The notes beneath the pieces were generated by a model, which had not been told where the DNA came from, searched no databases, and worked only from the letters and a program-made list of their open reading frames with translations. The translations under genes were made by a program, and so were the position numbers. This document shows, in pieces, positions 1 to 7,023 of a stretch of 11,023 nucleotides of DNA; within the stretch, counting starts at the first letter, position 1; every line of letters begins with the position of its first letter. The DNA is from JBDLID01 sp039715055 (GTDB taxonomy: Bacteria > Desulfobacterota > Desulfobulbia > Desulfobulbales > Desulfocapsaceae): NCBI GenBank assembly GCA_039715055.1, contig JBDLID010000103.1, positions 1 to 11,023 on the forward strand, given 5' to 3'.

Positions 1-1629
1 GTACTGATCGATGGCCGGACGGTGTACAGCTCGTTGTTCAACGGGGTCTACTGGAACCGTATTGATACCCTGCTCCATGATATTGAGAGGATTGAGGTGA
101 TTCGCGGCCCTGGTGGATCCTTGTGGGGGACAAATGCCGCCAAGGGTATTGTCAATATTGTCACCAGGTCCAGTTTGGACACCTCAGGGGGGTACCTGAG
201 CGTTGGGGGCGGTGACGGTCGCTATGGTCATGGTCTCGAGGGCCGGTATGGACTGGCCGGAGAATCCCGGGGAATTCGTTTTTACGCGAAACAGTACGAG
301 CTTGACCGCGGGACCTATCCCGATGTTGAGGAGCAGTCGGCGGCCGGGGTTTTCGTAGCCGGCAAAACCGCTTATGACGGCCAGACCATGGGCCAGGGTG
401 GTTTTCGTTCGGATTTTAGTCTCGGAAGTGAGACCCGGATGACTTTCCAGGGGGATATTTATCGGGGCGAAGAGGAGTTTGAAACTGTTACCCGGTTGCC
501 CCTGAGTGCACACCAGGATGATATAGACAGCGAAGGAGGCAACCTCCTGGGCCGAATCGATCACAGTTTTAACGACGAATCGTCGATAAAGCTTCAGCTG
601 TACTACGACTATACGGCTCACCAAAACGCCACCTTTGAGGACCGGCGCAATATTTTCGATATCGACTTTCAGCACAATCTTTTCTGGACTCAACATGAAC
701 TTGTCTGGGGACTGGGATACCGGCAAACGGAAAACCGGACCAGCCATGACGGTGGCACGTATACCTTTGCCCTTGACCCCGAAGAGAGGAGCGATTCTCT
801 TCTCAGCTTTTTTATTCAGGATGAATTTATTTTCCTGGAGGAGCAGGCCCGCTTCATCATAGGCTCCAAGTACGAATATAACGATTATACCGGTTCCGAG
901 TGGCAGCCCAGCATGAAACTGCTCTACGCTCCCGACAGCAGGCAGAACTTTCGCTTTTCTGTTTCCCGGGCTGTGGTTGTCCCCTCTCGCGCACTCAATG
1001 ATGCCTATCTCGATCTCAACAGTTTTTCTTCACAATGTGAGGAAATGGGCGGGGAGTCACATGAAACTCTTGGCTGTATCCGATCGATCAACGATCGTGA
1101 TGCCGATTCCACCAATATTCTCTCCTGGGAGGGAGGCTATCGCCACCAGTTGCAGGAGAACTGGTTTTTTGACGGAGTACTATTTTACGATGACTATCGT
1201 GAGGCCAACTCCGAATCGGAACTGCTGGAATCGATCTGGGGATTTGAGGGATTAGTACAGTACCACGGCAAACCGTTTCATGGGGAATTGTCCTATACCT
1301 ACCACCAGGGTGAGTCTGCCCCGGAAGCTGGAGAGAAGGATGTCGCCGGCCAGATTCCCCGGCACAGTGTCAAGGGCCGTATTTACTATAGTTTTTTCGA
1401 GGATTTTGACCTTGATGTCCTGGCCACCTACGTGGACGGCGTCGTCGACCTCTCCTCTGTTTTCAAGGTTGATCTGCGCCTGGCCTGGCACCCCAAGGAA
1501 GATATGGAACTCAGTCTGAAGGTCAATAACCTGATAGGTGATGACCATGTCGAGGGGAACTGGGACATCCTGAAGGCCAACACACTGGAAGAACGGGAAT
1601 TCATCGCCCGGCTCAGCTATCGTTTTTAG
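1..1629 (+). CDS. TonB-dependent outer-membrane receptor, 3' part (5' end outside window)
   Basis: The frame is open from base 1 and ends at TAG 1627-1629, giving 542 visible residues. The GTG at base 22 is internal, because the plug-domain phrase VLIDGRTVYS begins before it. The visible part holds the end of the plug domain (DIERIEVIRGPGGSLWGTNAAKG, followed by VNIVTR, the classic TonB-receptor plug signature) and then a 22-strand-type beta barrel of alternating aromatic and polar residues. It ends in a terminal Phe (LSYRF), as outer-membrane barrel proteins do. The N-terminal signal peptide, TonB box and early plug are missing. Two cysteines (codons 1036-1038 and 1075-1077), 13 residues apart, sit in one probable extracellular loop and may form a disulfide. 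The plug wording resembles receptors found next to DUF4154/YfiR proteins, and such a gene lies just downstream on the other strand. The ligand is unknown; a siderophore role is possible but nothing visible supports it. Confidence 0.93.
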   Translation, partial: VLIDGRTVYSSLFNGVYWNRIDTLLHDIERIEVIRGPGGSLWGTNAAKGIVNIVTRSSLDTSGGYLSVGGGDGRYGHGLEGRYGLAGESRGIRFYAKQYELDRGTYPDVEEQSAAGVFVAGKTAYDGQTMGQGGFRSDFSLGSETRMTFQGDIYRGEEEFETVTRLPLSAHQDDIDSEGGNLLGRIDHSFNDESSIKLQLYYDYTAHQNATFEDRRNIFDIDFQHNLFWTQHELVWGLGYRQTENRTSHDGGTYTFALDPEERSDSLLSFFIQDEFIFLEEQARFIIGSKYEYNDYTGSEWQPSMKLLYAPDSRQNFRFSVSRAVVVPSRALNDAYLDLNSFSSQCEEMGGESHETLGCIRSINDRDADSTNILSWEGGYRHQLQENWFFDGVLFYDDYREANSESELLESIWGFEGLVQYHGKPFHGELSYTYHQGESAPEAGEKDVAGQIPRHSVKGRIYYSFFEDFDLDVLATYVDGVVDLSSVFKVDLRLAWHPKEDMELSLKVNNLIGDDHVEGNWDILKANTLEEREFIARLSYRF

Positions 1630-1647
1630 TAAAACCGTTATCTCTTC

Positions 1648-1665
1648 CAGGGTTCCGCCGCCCTG
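1648..1665. terminator. Possible weak bidirectional terminator between convergent genes
   Basis: Only 37 bases separate the receptor stop from the kinase stop. They contain CAGGG (1648-1652) and CCCTG (1661-1665), a 5-bp stem with an 8-base loop. Neither side has a clear T-tract, so this is a tentative call based on position. Confidence 0.25.
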
Positions 1666-1666
1666 A

Positions 1667-3940
1667 TCAGTCGAGAGGCAGGCGGATGATAAAGGTGGTG
1701 CCTCTGCCGGGTTGGGATTCCACCGACATGGTGCCGTTATGATTGTTGGTGACGATCATATAGGACACCGACAGTCCGAGCCCGGTACCGCTTCCCACTT
1801 TTTTGGTGGTGAAAAACGGTTCAAAGATTCGTGTCCGAATATCCTCCTCCATACCCGGTCCATTATCTTCCACCTCAATACGGATATACTGTTCCTCCCG
1901 TCTCACCCGTATGATGATCTGTCCTTTTTGGTCTGATTCTTTGTCCCCGGCGATGGCCTGGGCCGCATTTTTCAACAGGTTGAGGATGACCTGCTCGATT
2001 TCGGTCTCGATGAGCTGAACCTGTGGGATATCATCGTCATAACGGCGGATGATTTCGAGACGACGGAAGTCGTACTGCTTCTTGAGGTTGTAGTCCTTGG
2101 CGGCAAGCTCAATGGTGTTGTCGATGAGCAGGCAGACATCACAGAGGGTTTGTACCGATTCGCTGCGGCGACTGAATTTGAGCATGGAAGCGACAATGGT
2201 TGCCGCCCTTGTCCCGGCATTGCGGATATCTTCGATAAAGTTGATCACCATCCTTTTTTCCATATAGGCACGAATGGTCACCATGTCAGTGTTGAGCTCT
2301 GTTGCCGCCTTATGGTTCGGTTCGAGCTCCATTGATATTCGTCGGGCAATGTTCTGGGCAGCCTGAATCATGATCCCCAGCGGGTTGTTGATTTCATGGG
2401 CCATGCCTGCAGCAAGCCCGCCCACCGACATCATTTTTTCCGTCTGGACCATCATTTCTTCAAGGCGCATCCGTTCACTGATGTCGTCTATCCTGACCAC
2501 TGCCCCTGAAATGCCATTGGCAATCAAGGGGTAAACCGTCATATCGTTGTAGGTCAGCTTGCCGTCCCGTATGGTTCTCAGCTTGGTGCTTGAAATAACA
2601 CGATTCTCTTCAATGGCTCGACCGATATTCTGCAGTTCGTCACCAAACTGGGGCAGCAGTTTCTCAAGTATTTTCCCCATGGCAAGGCTACTGGGAATCC
2701 CTGAAAGTTTTTCTGCCTGACGGTTCCAGCGGGTGACTTCACCGCTGATGTTGACTCCGATGAGAATAGAAGGCATGGAGTCAATGACATTACTGAGATA
2801 GTTTCGGAGTTCCTGCAGCTCCTGCTCGGTTTTTTTCCGTTCGGTGATATCAGTGGAGATACAGCAGGTGGCGTAGGTGGTATCGGTGTTATCCTTGAGT
2901 GGGAACCTGATTGAGATGCAGTCATGGGCCGCATTGTTGTAATAGGTCTGTTCATCAAACTCGAGGAGCCGGTTTTCTTCGAGAACCCGGAGGTCGTTGT
3001 TTTCGAAAACTTCGGCGAGAGAAGAGGGAAACAGCTCGTAATCCCGTCGGCCCAGGATTTCGGCCTCTGTTTTGTTCAGAGCCCTGAGATACGGCTCATT
3101 GAGCATGGTGTAGCGTTGCTCCAGGTCTTTGAGATAGATAAAGGAGCTGGTGTTGTTGATTATGGCATTGAGCAGTTGTTCCCGTTCTCTGATATGGTGA
3201 TCTCTCAGTTCAACCTGGGCAAGCATGTCGTTGAAATATCCAGTCAGTTGTCCTGACTCATCGTTGGACTGGATGGTGCCGCGGATTGAATAGTCCTTGG
3301 TGCGTGAGACGGCAGCCATGATGTCGGCAAGATCGAGGATCGGGCGAGAGATGATTTTCTGCAGCCAGACCGAGAGAAAGAAGGCGACCACCGTGGTGAG
3401 CAGGACCAGTGAAATTACGGCAAAAATTGAATCACGGATGAATGAATACAGTTCGCTTTGGCTGGATCTCAGTACGACGATACCAAGAGAGGTGTCGTTA
3501 AGGCTTACCGGTCGGGCAAGAAGAATGTTTCCGTTTTGCCGGACCGGCCTGTCCTGGGGTGAAATGACACCACCAAAAGGCGGCGCATCATCCCGGATCC
3601 AGCTGGCAAAGGAGTCTCCTTCACTGTCGTAGATAATTGCGCCGTTGATGGAGTCGATTGGTTCAAATGACTGGAGCATGTCGAGGGCATCTGCCGGAGC
3701 CTGAAAGGCCAGAGCGCTGCGGACATTGTAGGCCAGGATGTCGGCCTGGGCGGTTAGGTTTTTGGTCACCCAGGAACGAAATGAAAACCACTGGTAGGTG
3801 GTAAATGTGGCACTGGCCAGGAGCATGGCAAAGATGGAGACAGTCATGGTGACAGACAACAGCTTGCCCTTGATGGAAAACTGTTTAAAAAAACCAAGCC
3901 ATCCTGAAGGTAAGGGGAGTCCGGTCTCTTGTTTTTTCAT
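1667..3940 (-). CDS. Membrane sensor histidine kinase (CHASE8-like, HAMP, PAS, PAS, HisKA, HATPase)
   Basis: This is a 757-residue inner-membrane kinase. I chose ATG at 3940 because it lies one base after the stop of the upstream DUF4154 gene. A longer frame to 4054 exists but runs through that gene and is low-complexity Ser/Arg sequence. Transmembrane segments are at about 28-50 and 171-192. The region between them (RSALAF near 75-79, then a short alpha/beta stretch) looks like a CHASE8 periplasmic sensor. HAMP is at about 193-246, PAS1 at 255-370 (ending DITERKK) and PAS2 at 380-490. The H-box is AAGMAHEINNPLG with phospho-acceptor His515. The N-box (LNLLKNAAQA, Asn658), G1 (DNGPGM, 692-697), F-box (FEPFFTTK) and G2 (GSGTGLGLS) are intact, so it should be active. 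There is no receiver domain, and no response-regulator gene is in the window. The near-zero spacing suggests translational coupling with the YfiR-like protein, which probably modulates the periplasmic sensor. Confidence 0.93.
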   Translation of the reverse strand: MKKQETGLPLPSGWLGFFKQFSIKGKLLSVTMTVSIFAMLLASATFTTYQWFSFRSWVTKNLTAQADILAYNVRSALAFQAPADALDMLQSFEPIDSINGAIIYDSEGDSFASWIRDDAPPFGGVISPQDRPVRQNGNILLARPVSLNDTSLGIVVLRSSQSELYSFIRDSIFAVISLVLLTTVVAFFLSVWLQKIISRPILDLADIMAAVSRTKDYSIRGTIQSNDESGQLTGYFNDMLAQVELRDHHIREREQLLNAIINNTSSFIYLKDLEQRYTMLNEPYLRALNKTEAEILGRRDYELFPSSLAEVFENNDLRVLEENRLLEFDEQTYYNNAAHDCISIRFPLKDNTDTTYATCCISTDITERKKTEQELQELRNYLSNVIDSMPSILIGVNISGEVTRWNRQAEKLSGIPSSLAMGKILEKLLPQFGDELQNIGRAIEENRVISSTKLRTIRDGKLTYNDMTVYPLIANGISGAVVRIDDISERMRLEEMMVQTEKMMSVGGLAAGMAHEINNPLGIMIQAAQNIARRISMELEPNHKAATELNTDMVTIRAYMEKRMVINFIEDIRNAGTRAATIVASMLKFSRRSESVQTLCDVCLLIDNTIELAAKDYNLKKQYDFRRLEIIRRYDDDIPQVQLIETEIEQVILNLLKNAAQAIAGDKESDQKGQIIIRVRREEQYIRIEVEDNGPGMEEDIRTRIFEPFFTTKKVGSGTGLGLSVSYMIVTNNHNGTMSVESQPGRGTTFIIRLPLD

Positions 3941-3941
3941 A

Positions 3942-4562
3942 TCAGAGACTCTCGATTCCGCTGGCGAGGCGGAGGAGCTGCGCCCGGAACTGGATACCTG
4001 CCTGTCTGGCGCTCTTGAGATTAACGGAAAAGCGGAGGCGGCCTTCCTGTTCAAACAGGGTCACCATTCCACCCTGTTTTGTGAAGCCCTCCATGTCACT
4101 GATGGTGAGGATTGGTTTATCACGCTGCTGTTCCAGAAGTTGGGCCAGCTGCGGCTGCAATTCTTTTGAAATGTAAAGGATTCGGCAGGCTTCAATCTGT
4201 TTTCTGGAGGCGTCGGCGGCCAGGTAGTTGACCGTCAGCCGTTTGCCAAAGATATCCTTTCCAATAACTGGCTGGAATGCTTTGTTAAACTGGGTTGGGC
4301 CAAGTATTCCGATAATGAAGTCGGGCTGCAGGCTGTCGTTGTCCTGTTCAGGCCATTGGGTAAAGAGAATCAGTTTGTAAATGAAGGCGGCTTTTACCTG
4401 GTGCTCCTCCATACTTTTCGCAGGGGCTGTTCCCGGAAAAAGGAAAAGACCAATGAGCAGAGCACTGCACAGACAGCGGTAAAAATGGCTGCGCTCAATG
4501 TTTATACCTTTTCTTGATATATCTAAGGGAATTTCCACCAATTTCTCTTCTGCTGTCACCAT
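3942..4562 (-). CDS. YfiR/DUF4154 family periplasmic protein
   Basis: The 206-residue product matches the DUF4154 (YfiR/HmsC-like) pattern from end to end: VKAAFIYKLILFTQWP (56-71), IGILGPTQF (84-92), CRILYIS (126-132), ILTISDMEGFTKQGGMV (151-167), RLRFSVNLKSARQAGIQ (175-191) and a C-terminal LLRLASG helix. YfiR of Pseudomonas is a periplasmic repressor of a diguanylate cyclase, and the family often partners with membrane signalling proteins. A hydrophobic segment (30-42) ending in APAKS is the probable signal peptide. It is preceded by an unusually long n-region of about 29 residues, so the start is uncertain. I use ATG 4562; a TTG directly upstream and TTG/GTG codons 7-8 residues downstream are alternatives. 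Only one Cys follows the signal peptide (Cys126), so the disulfides described for Pseudomonas YfiR cannot form. It is the first gene of an operon with the histidine kinase. Its likely role is to modulate that kinase in the periplasm. Confidence 0.88.
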   Translation of the reverse strand: MVTAEEKLVEIPLDISRKGINIERSHFYRCLCSALLIGLFLFPGTAPAKSMEEHQVKAAFIYKLILFTQWPEQDNDSLQPDFIIGILGPTQFNKAFQPVIGKDIFGKRLTVNYLAADASRKQIEACRILYISKELQPQLAQLLEQQRDKPILTISDMEGFTKQGGMVTLFEQEGRLRFSVNLKSARQAGIQFRAQLLRLASGIESL

Positions 4563-4577
4563 CAACCTGGTGCTGTT

Positions 4578-4725
4578 TTTTTCAAGGCACCCTTCAGCCT
4601 GTCTCCGCAGCAGGTAGGTTTACAGCTGACGAACAAGAGACGCTCACAGGCAAGGTTTTCCGTTTCTGCATGACAGCAGTTTCCGGGAGGATATGTCTTT
4701 ATTTTTCAAGGTACCCTCCAGTTTG
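4578..4725. repeat. Diverged direct repeat pair (24 bp, 20/24 identical)
   Basis: Copies at 4578-4601 and 4702-4725 both begin TTTTTCAAGG, then share ACCCT, CAG and a final TG. The starts are 124 bases apart. On the minus strand they read CTGRAGGGTRCCTTGAAAAA toward the YfiR-like gene, and the second copy ends about 16 bases before its ATG. They may be paired regulator sites or remnants of a small duplication. Confidence 0.5.
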
Positions 4726-4761
4726 CTAAATGTTTTCATCACAGCCAACCTGGAGAAATGT

Positions 4762-4784
4762 ATTTTATAACTACCATTCTGGTA
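4762..4784 (-). promoter_or_regulatory. Candidate promoter box with operator-like palindrome upstream of the YfiR-like gene
   Basis: TACCA-TTC-TGGTA (4772-4784) is a 13-base palindrome. On the minus strand it lies just upstream of TATAAAAT (4762-4769), a good -10-like box. No good -35 is seen at the usual distance, and the palindrome occupies that spacer, which would fit a regulated promoter for the yfiR-kinase operon. This is a by-eye call; the roughly 200-base leader it implies is long. Confidence 0.35.
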
Positions 4785-5024
4785 AGCATTATTTTTTTCC
4801 AAAAGCAACAGAAAAGGGAAGAATAATGAATCGGTTACTCCTGTTACTGTCAATCCTATCATAAGCTGTGAGGGGAAGCAAACTCTGCCAATGCTGCAAC
4901 TACCGGGGGTTGTATTTAACGCTGTTTGACGTGTGAATAGAGTGCGGAGTCAGGTGGCGGGGTCAGACGGTTTTTTCATCAGAACTTCCCTGGTTTTTAC
5001 AACGATCCTGGGAAAAAATACGGG

Positions 5025-5735
5025 CTACAGGGTTGTCATGATCAGGTCTCCCACTCCCTTTTCAAGCAGGGAAAGCCTGCGAGCCAGGTTGTAGGAAAGG
5101 TCCACATCACGACCCTCTATATATGGGCCGCGATCAGTCACCACCGCCTGGACGGATTGACCGGTAGAGGCGTTGGTGAGCTGGACACTGGTTCCCAGGG
5201 GAATTTCCTTGTGGGCAACGGTGTTGCCGTGCATATTGTAGATATCTCCATTGGCCATCGGTTTACCGTGAAACTCTTTACCGTACCAGCTGGCGACAAC
5301 CTGTTCGGGACCTTTCTTTTTCTCCATGGGAATAAGGATAACCTGTCCCGGCTGAAGGGTCCGGGGATTTTTGATGTTGTTGGCCTTGATAATATCTGAA
5401 AGATTGACGTGATAGCGTCTGACGGCAAGCTCCCAGAGAGTTTCTCCGGGTTTGATGGTGTGATTGATGCTGTTTTTATCACACTGGAGTTTAAGAGGCG
5501 GGGTTGGTTTGTCACTATCTGGCCTGGGACCAGATGTTGCCCGGGTAAGTGTCTGCTGAAAGGCGGAGTCTTTTATTTCAACAGTGGCCCCCTCCCTGAC
5601 AAACCAGTTGCCGTTTCGTTTTGAGCGACCGATAGCTTCAGGGTTCTGTCTCTTGAGGGTTTGCCAGTCAGTGTTGAGTCGCCGGGTGACCTGGCGGATG
5701 GTATCACCACGCTGAACCTGATAGCTGTTGATCAT
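5025..5735 (-). CDS. LysM-LysM-RlpA (double-psi beta-barrel) protein without signal peptide
   Basis: This is a 236-residue, three-domain protein. The first LysM spans about 4-55 (YQVQRGDTIRQV), the second about 91-137 (HTIKPGETLWELAVRRY, ending PGQVILIPM), and a C-terminal RlpA-type double-psi barrel about 146-235. The barrel keeps the family landmarks: ASWYG (148-152), FHGKPMANGDIYN (155-167), AHKEIPLGT (174-182), VTDRGPY (199-205, usually GPF) and VDLS (211-214). RlpA proteins bind or cleave peptidoglycan glycan strands at septa, and LysM domains bind peptidoglycan or related N-acetylglucosamine polymers. The start is well fixed by GGAGGTG five bases before ATG, yet the protein begins directly with LysM and has no signal peptide or lipobox. 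This is odd for a wall-acting enzyme. It lies 90 bases after a glycosyltransferase gene on the same strand. Export by a non-Sec route, or a non-enzymatic intracellular role, would be inference. Confidence 0.9.
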   Translation of the reverse strand: MINSYQVQRGDTIRQVTRRLNTDWQTLKRQNPEAIGRSKRNGNWFVREGATVEIKDSAFQQTLTRATSGPRPDSDKPTPPLKLQCDKNSINHTIKPGETLWELAVRRYHVNLSDIIKANNIKNPRTLQPGQVILIPMEKKKGPEQVVASWYGKEFHGKPMANGDIYNMHGNTVAHKEIPLGTSVQLTNASTGQSVQAVVTDRGPYIEGRDVDLSYNLARRLSLLEKGVGDLIMTTL

Positions 5736-5819
5736 CTGAACACCTCCACGGGTACCGAAATTTTGTTGGCCAGGGTGCAGCTGGGACCCGATGTTTGAGA
5801 CCGAATCAGCTGAACACCT
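5731..5819 (-). repeat. Duplicated translation-initiation segment upstream of the RlpA-like gene
   Basis: AGGTGTTCAGATGAT (minus strand, 5745-5731) covers the Shine-Dalgarno end and start codon of the RlpA-like gene. The same 15 bases with one change, AGGTGTTCAGCTGAT, lie 74 bases upstream (5819-5805), with CTG in place of ATG. From that CTG a 25-codon frame runs to a TGA that overlaps the downstream ATG as ATGA. It could be a coupled leader peptide or a chance duplication remnant. Confidence 0.45.
5741..5747 (-). promoter_or_regulatory. Strong Shine-Dalgarno that fixes the RlpA-like start
   Basis: GGAGGTG on the minus strand is separated by TTCAG from ATG 5735-5733. It is the best ribosome-binding site in the region and rules out a longer protein with a signal peptide unless an upstream frame is joined. 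Confidence 0.8.
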
Positions 5820-5825
5820 ATATTT

Positions 5826-7001
5826 CTATATCGGTTTCAACAGCCATTTGATTGAGATGAGAGGCTCACTTTTTTTGAGTTCGGCCAGTGGGTAATGGCT
5901 GCCGCGCCAGGTGATGCCCCTGTCCATGAGGGTACGACAGCATCCTTTGACCATGATGAAGATGATCAGGTAGGGGGTGATGAGGAAATAAAGACAACTG
6001 GCCAAAGGGAGACCGAGAAACCGGCTGCCGCTGACAACCATCAAAAAACGGACAAAAAGAGCGGTTATAAAAAGTGACCTGGTGATTCCGGTTGTCAGCA
6101 GGGCACTCCAGAAGGGAAATATGGTCATGAAAAAGACGATCAGGGCTCCTGCGGCAAGGTAGGCAATATTATAGTTGTAGAGGGCAAAGACGTTTTTCAT
6201 CAACCCGTTGATCATCTCTTGAACCGTGCTGTACCAGGGAACGTTTAAGAAATCTTCTCCCTTCAAGCACTCCTGGGCACCGCCGGCCTCCTTGATGCGT
6301 TTTCCCAGCATAATATCGTCGATGGGGTGCATCCTGATGGAACGGTGGCCGCCGATATCTTCATACGTTGATCGTTTGACCATGTTGAAGGCCCCAACAC
6401 CGATAAAGTATTTTGAGTGTTTATCGGCAGCCTTCCACGGTTTAAGAAGGAGAAAAAGGCCGCATAGGGAGTCGAGAATGATCCCGTTGAGTAATCCGCC
6501 GCCAGAGGAGTTTTGAAAGATAATGGCCAGGTGATCCAGCTGTCTGCTCACCATTCTTGCAACCGCACGGGACAGGGTGGAGCCTTCCATAACCACGTCG
6601 CCATCGGTGAACAGCAGGTAATCACCGTCTGCCTGTCGGGCACCCAGGTAGAGGGCATGGGCTTTGCCGAGCCAGCCTTCCGGCAGCCGGCTCACCTCGA
6701 TGAGACGAACCCTGGACAGTCGGGGGAGCAGCTCTTTGATGACAGGACCGGTGTTGTCAGTGGAGCGGTCATTGATAACGATGATCTCCAGGTTGGGATA
6801 GTCTTGTCGATCCAGGCTGGTCAGGGTGTCCCTGATTGCGGCTTCCTCGTTGCAGGCAGGAACAATGATGCTGACACGTGGGGGAGATGTCAACGGACTG
6901 GCTGAAATGGCAGGCAACCGGGTCAGCCTGCGGGGACAGAAGGTGATTTGCCACCAGGACAGGAGGCTGAAGAGGAAAATGATCAATGCGACGATTATCA
7001 T
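5826..7001 (-). CDS. Membrane-anchored family 2 glycosyltransferase
   Basis: This 391-residue GT2 enzyme has an N-terminal membrane anchor (about 1-18), a cytoplasmic GT-A catalytic domain and C-terminal hydrophobic segments (about 277-303, 307-325, 329-352). Catalytic landmarks are SIIVPACNEE (44-53), VINDRS (75-80, nucleotide-binding Asp78), LPEGWLGKAHAL (106-117), the metal-binding FTDGDV (131-136) and HPIDDIMLGKRI (225-236, likely catalytic Asp). The QxxRW motif of processive polysaccharide synthases is absent, so single-sugar transfer to a lipid or membrane carrier is more likely. The layout, the GWLGK motif and the C-terminal WRGSHYP resemble HpnB-type hopanoid-associated and CrtQ-like transferases, but no hopanoid or carotenoid gene is nearby, so I give no symbol. 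It lies 22 bases after the secreted unknown protein and 90 bases before the RlpA-like gene, probably in one operon. The ATG at 7001 has only a distant GAGG. Confidence 0.88.
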   Translation of the reverse strand: MIIVALIIFLFSLLSWWQITFCPRRLTRLPAISASPLTSPPRVSIIVPACNEEAAIRDTLTSLDRQDYPNLEIIVINDRSTDNTGPVIKELLPRLSRVRLIEVSRLPEGWLGKAHALYLGARQADGDYLLFTDGDVVMEGSTLSRAVARMVSRQLDHLAIIFQNSSGGGLLNGIILDSLCGLFLLLKPWKAADKHSKYFIGVGAFNMVKRSTYEDIGGHRSIRMHPIDDIMLGKRIKEAGGAQECLKGEDFLNVPWYSTVQEMINGLMKNVFALYNYNIAYLAAGALIVFFMTIFPFWSALLTTGITRSLFITALFVRFLMVVSGSRFLGLPLASCLYFLITPYLIIFIMVKGCCRTLMDRGITWRGSHYPLAELKKSEPLISIKWLLKPI

Positions 7002-7023
7002 CTGAGCACCGTCCTCAGGTCGA

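Larger units (their letters stand above)
4563..5024. other. Gene-free region between the YfiR-like and RlpA-like genes
   Basis: About 460 bases with no convincing gene. It holds two diverged direct repeats (4578-4601 and 4702-4725), a short palindrome beside an AT-rich promoter-like box (4762-4784), and a 12-codon signal-peptide-like frame (4826-4864). Downstream of the RlpA-like gene there is a weak imperfect stem (TTCCC 4986-4990 with GGGAA 5010-5014). A 72-codon minus-strand frame at 4644-4862 has no recognisable features and I do not call it. The part reading toward the YfiR-like gene is probably its long leader and regulatory region. Confidence 0.6.

Noticed and set aside
184..747. 187-codon minus-strand frame opposite the receptor
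   Set aside because: It overlaps the well-supported beta-barrel coding sequence and shows no family features.
3941..4054. 38-residue N-terminal extension of the histidine kinase
   Set aside because: It lies entirely inside the DUF4154 gene in another frame, is Ser/Arg-rich low-complexity sequence, and ATG 3940 sits right after the DUF4154 stop.
4702..4725. Sigma54-type promoter in the minus-strand repeat (TGGAGGGTACCTTGAA)
   Set aside because: The -24 GG fits, but the -12 element reads GA instead of GC, and the other repeat copy also loses the GG, so support is insufficient.
4948..4972. REP/RAYT-like element suggested by a GGGGTCAGAC phrase
   Set aside because: Only a short phrase with a repeated GTCAG is present. 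There is no clear hairpin pair and no transposase nearby.
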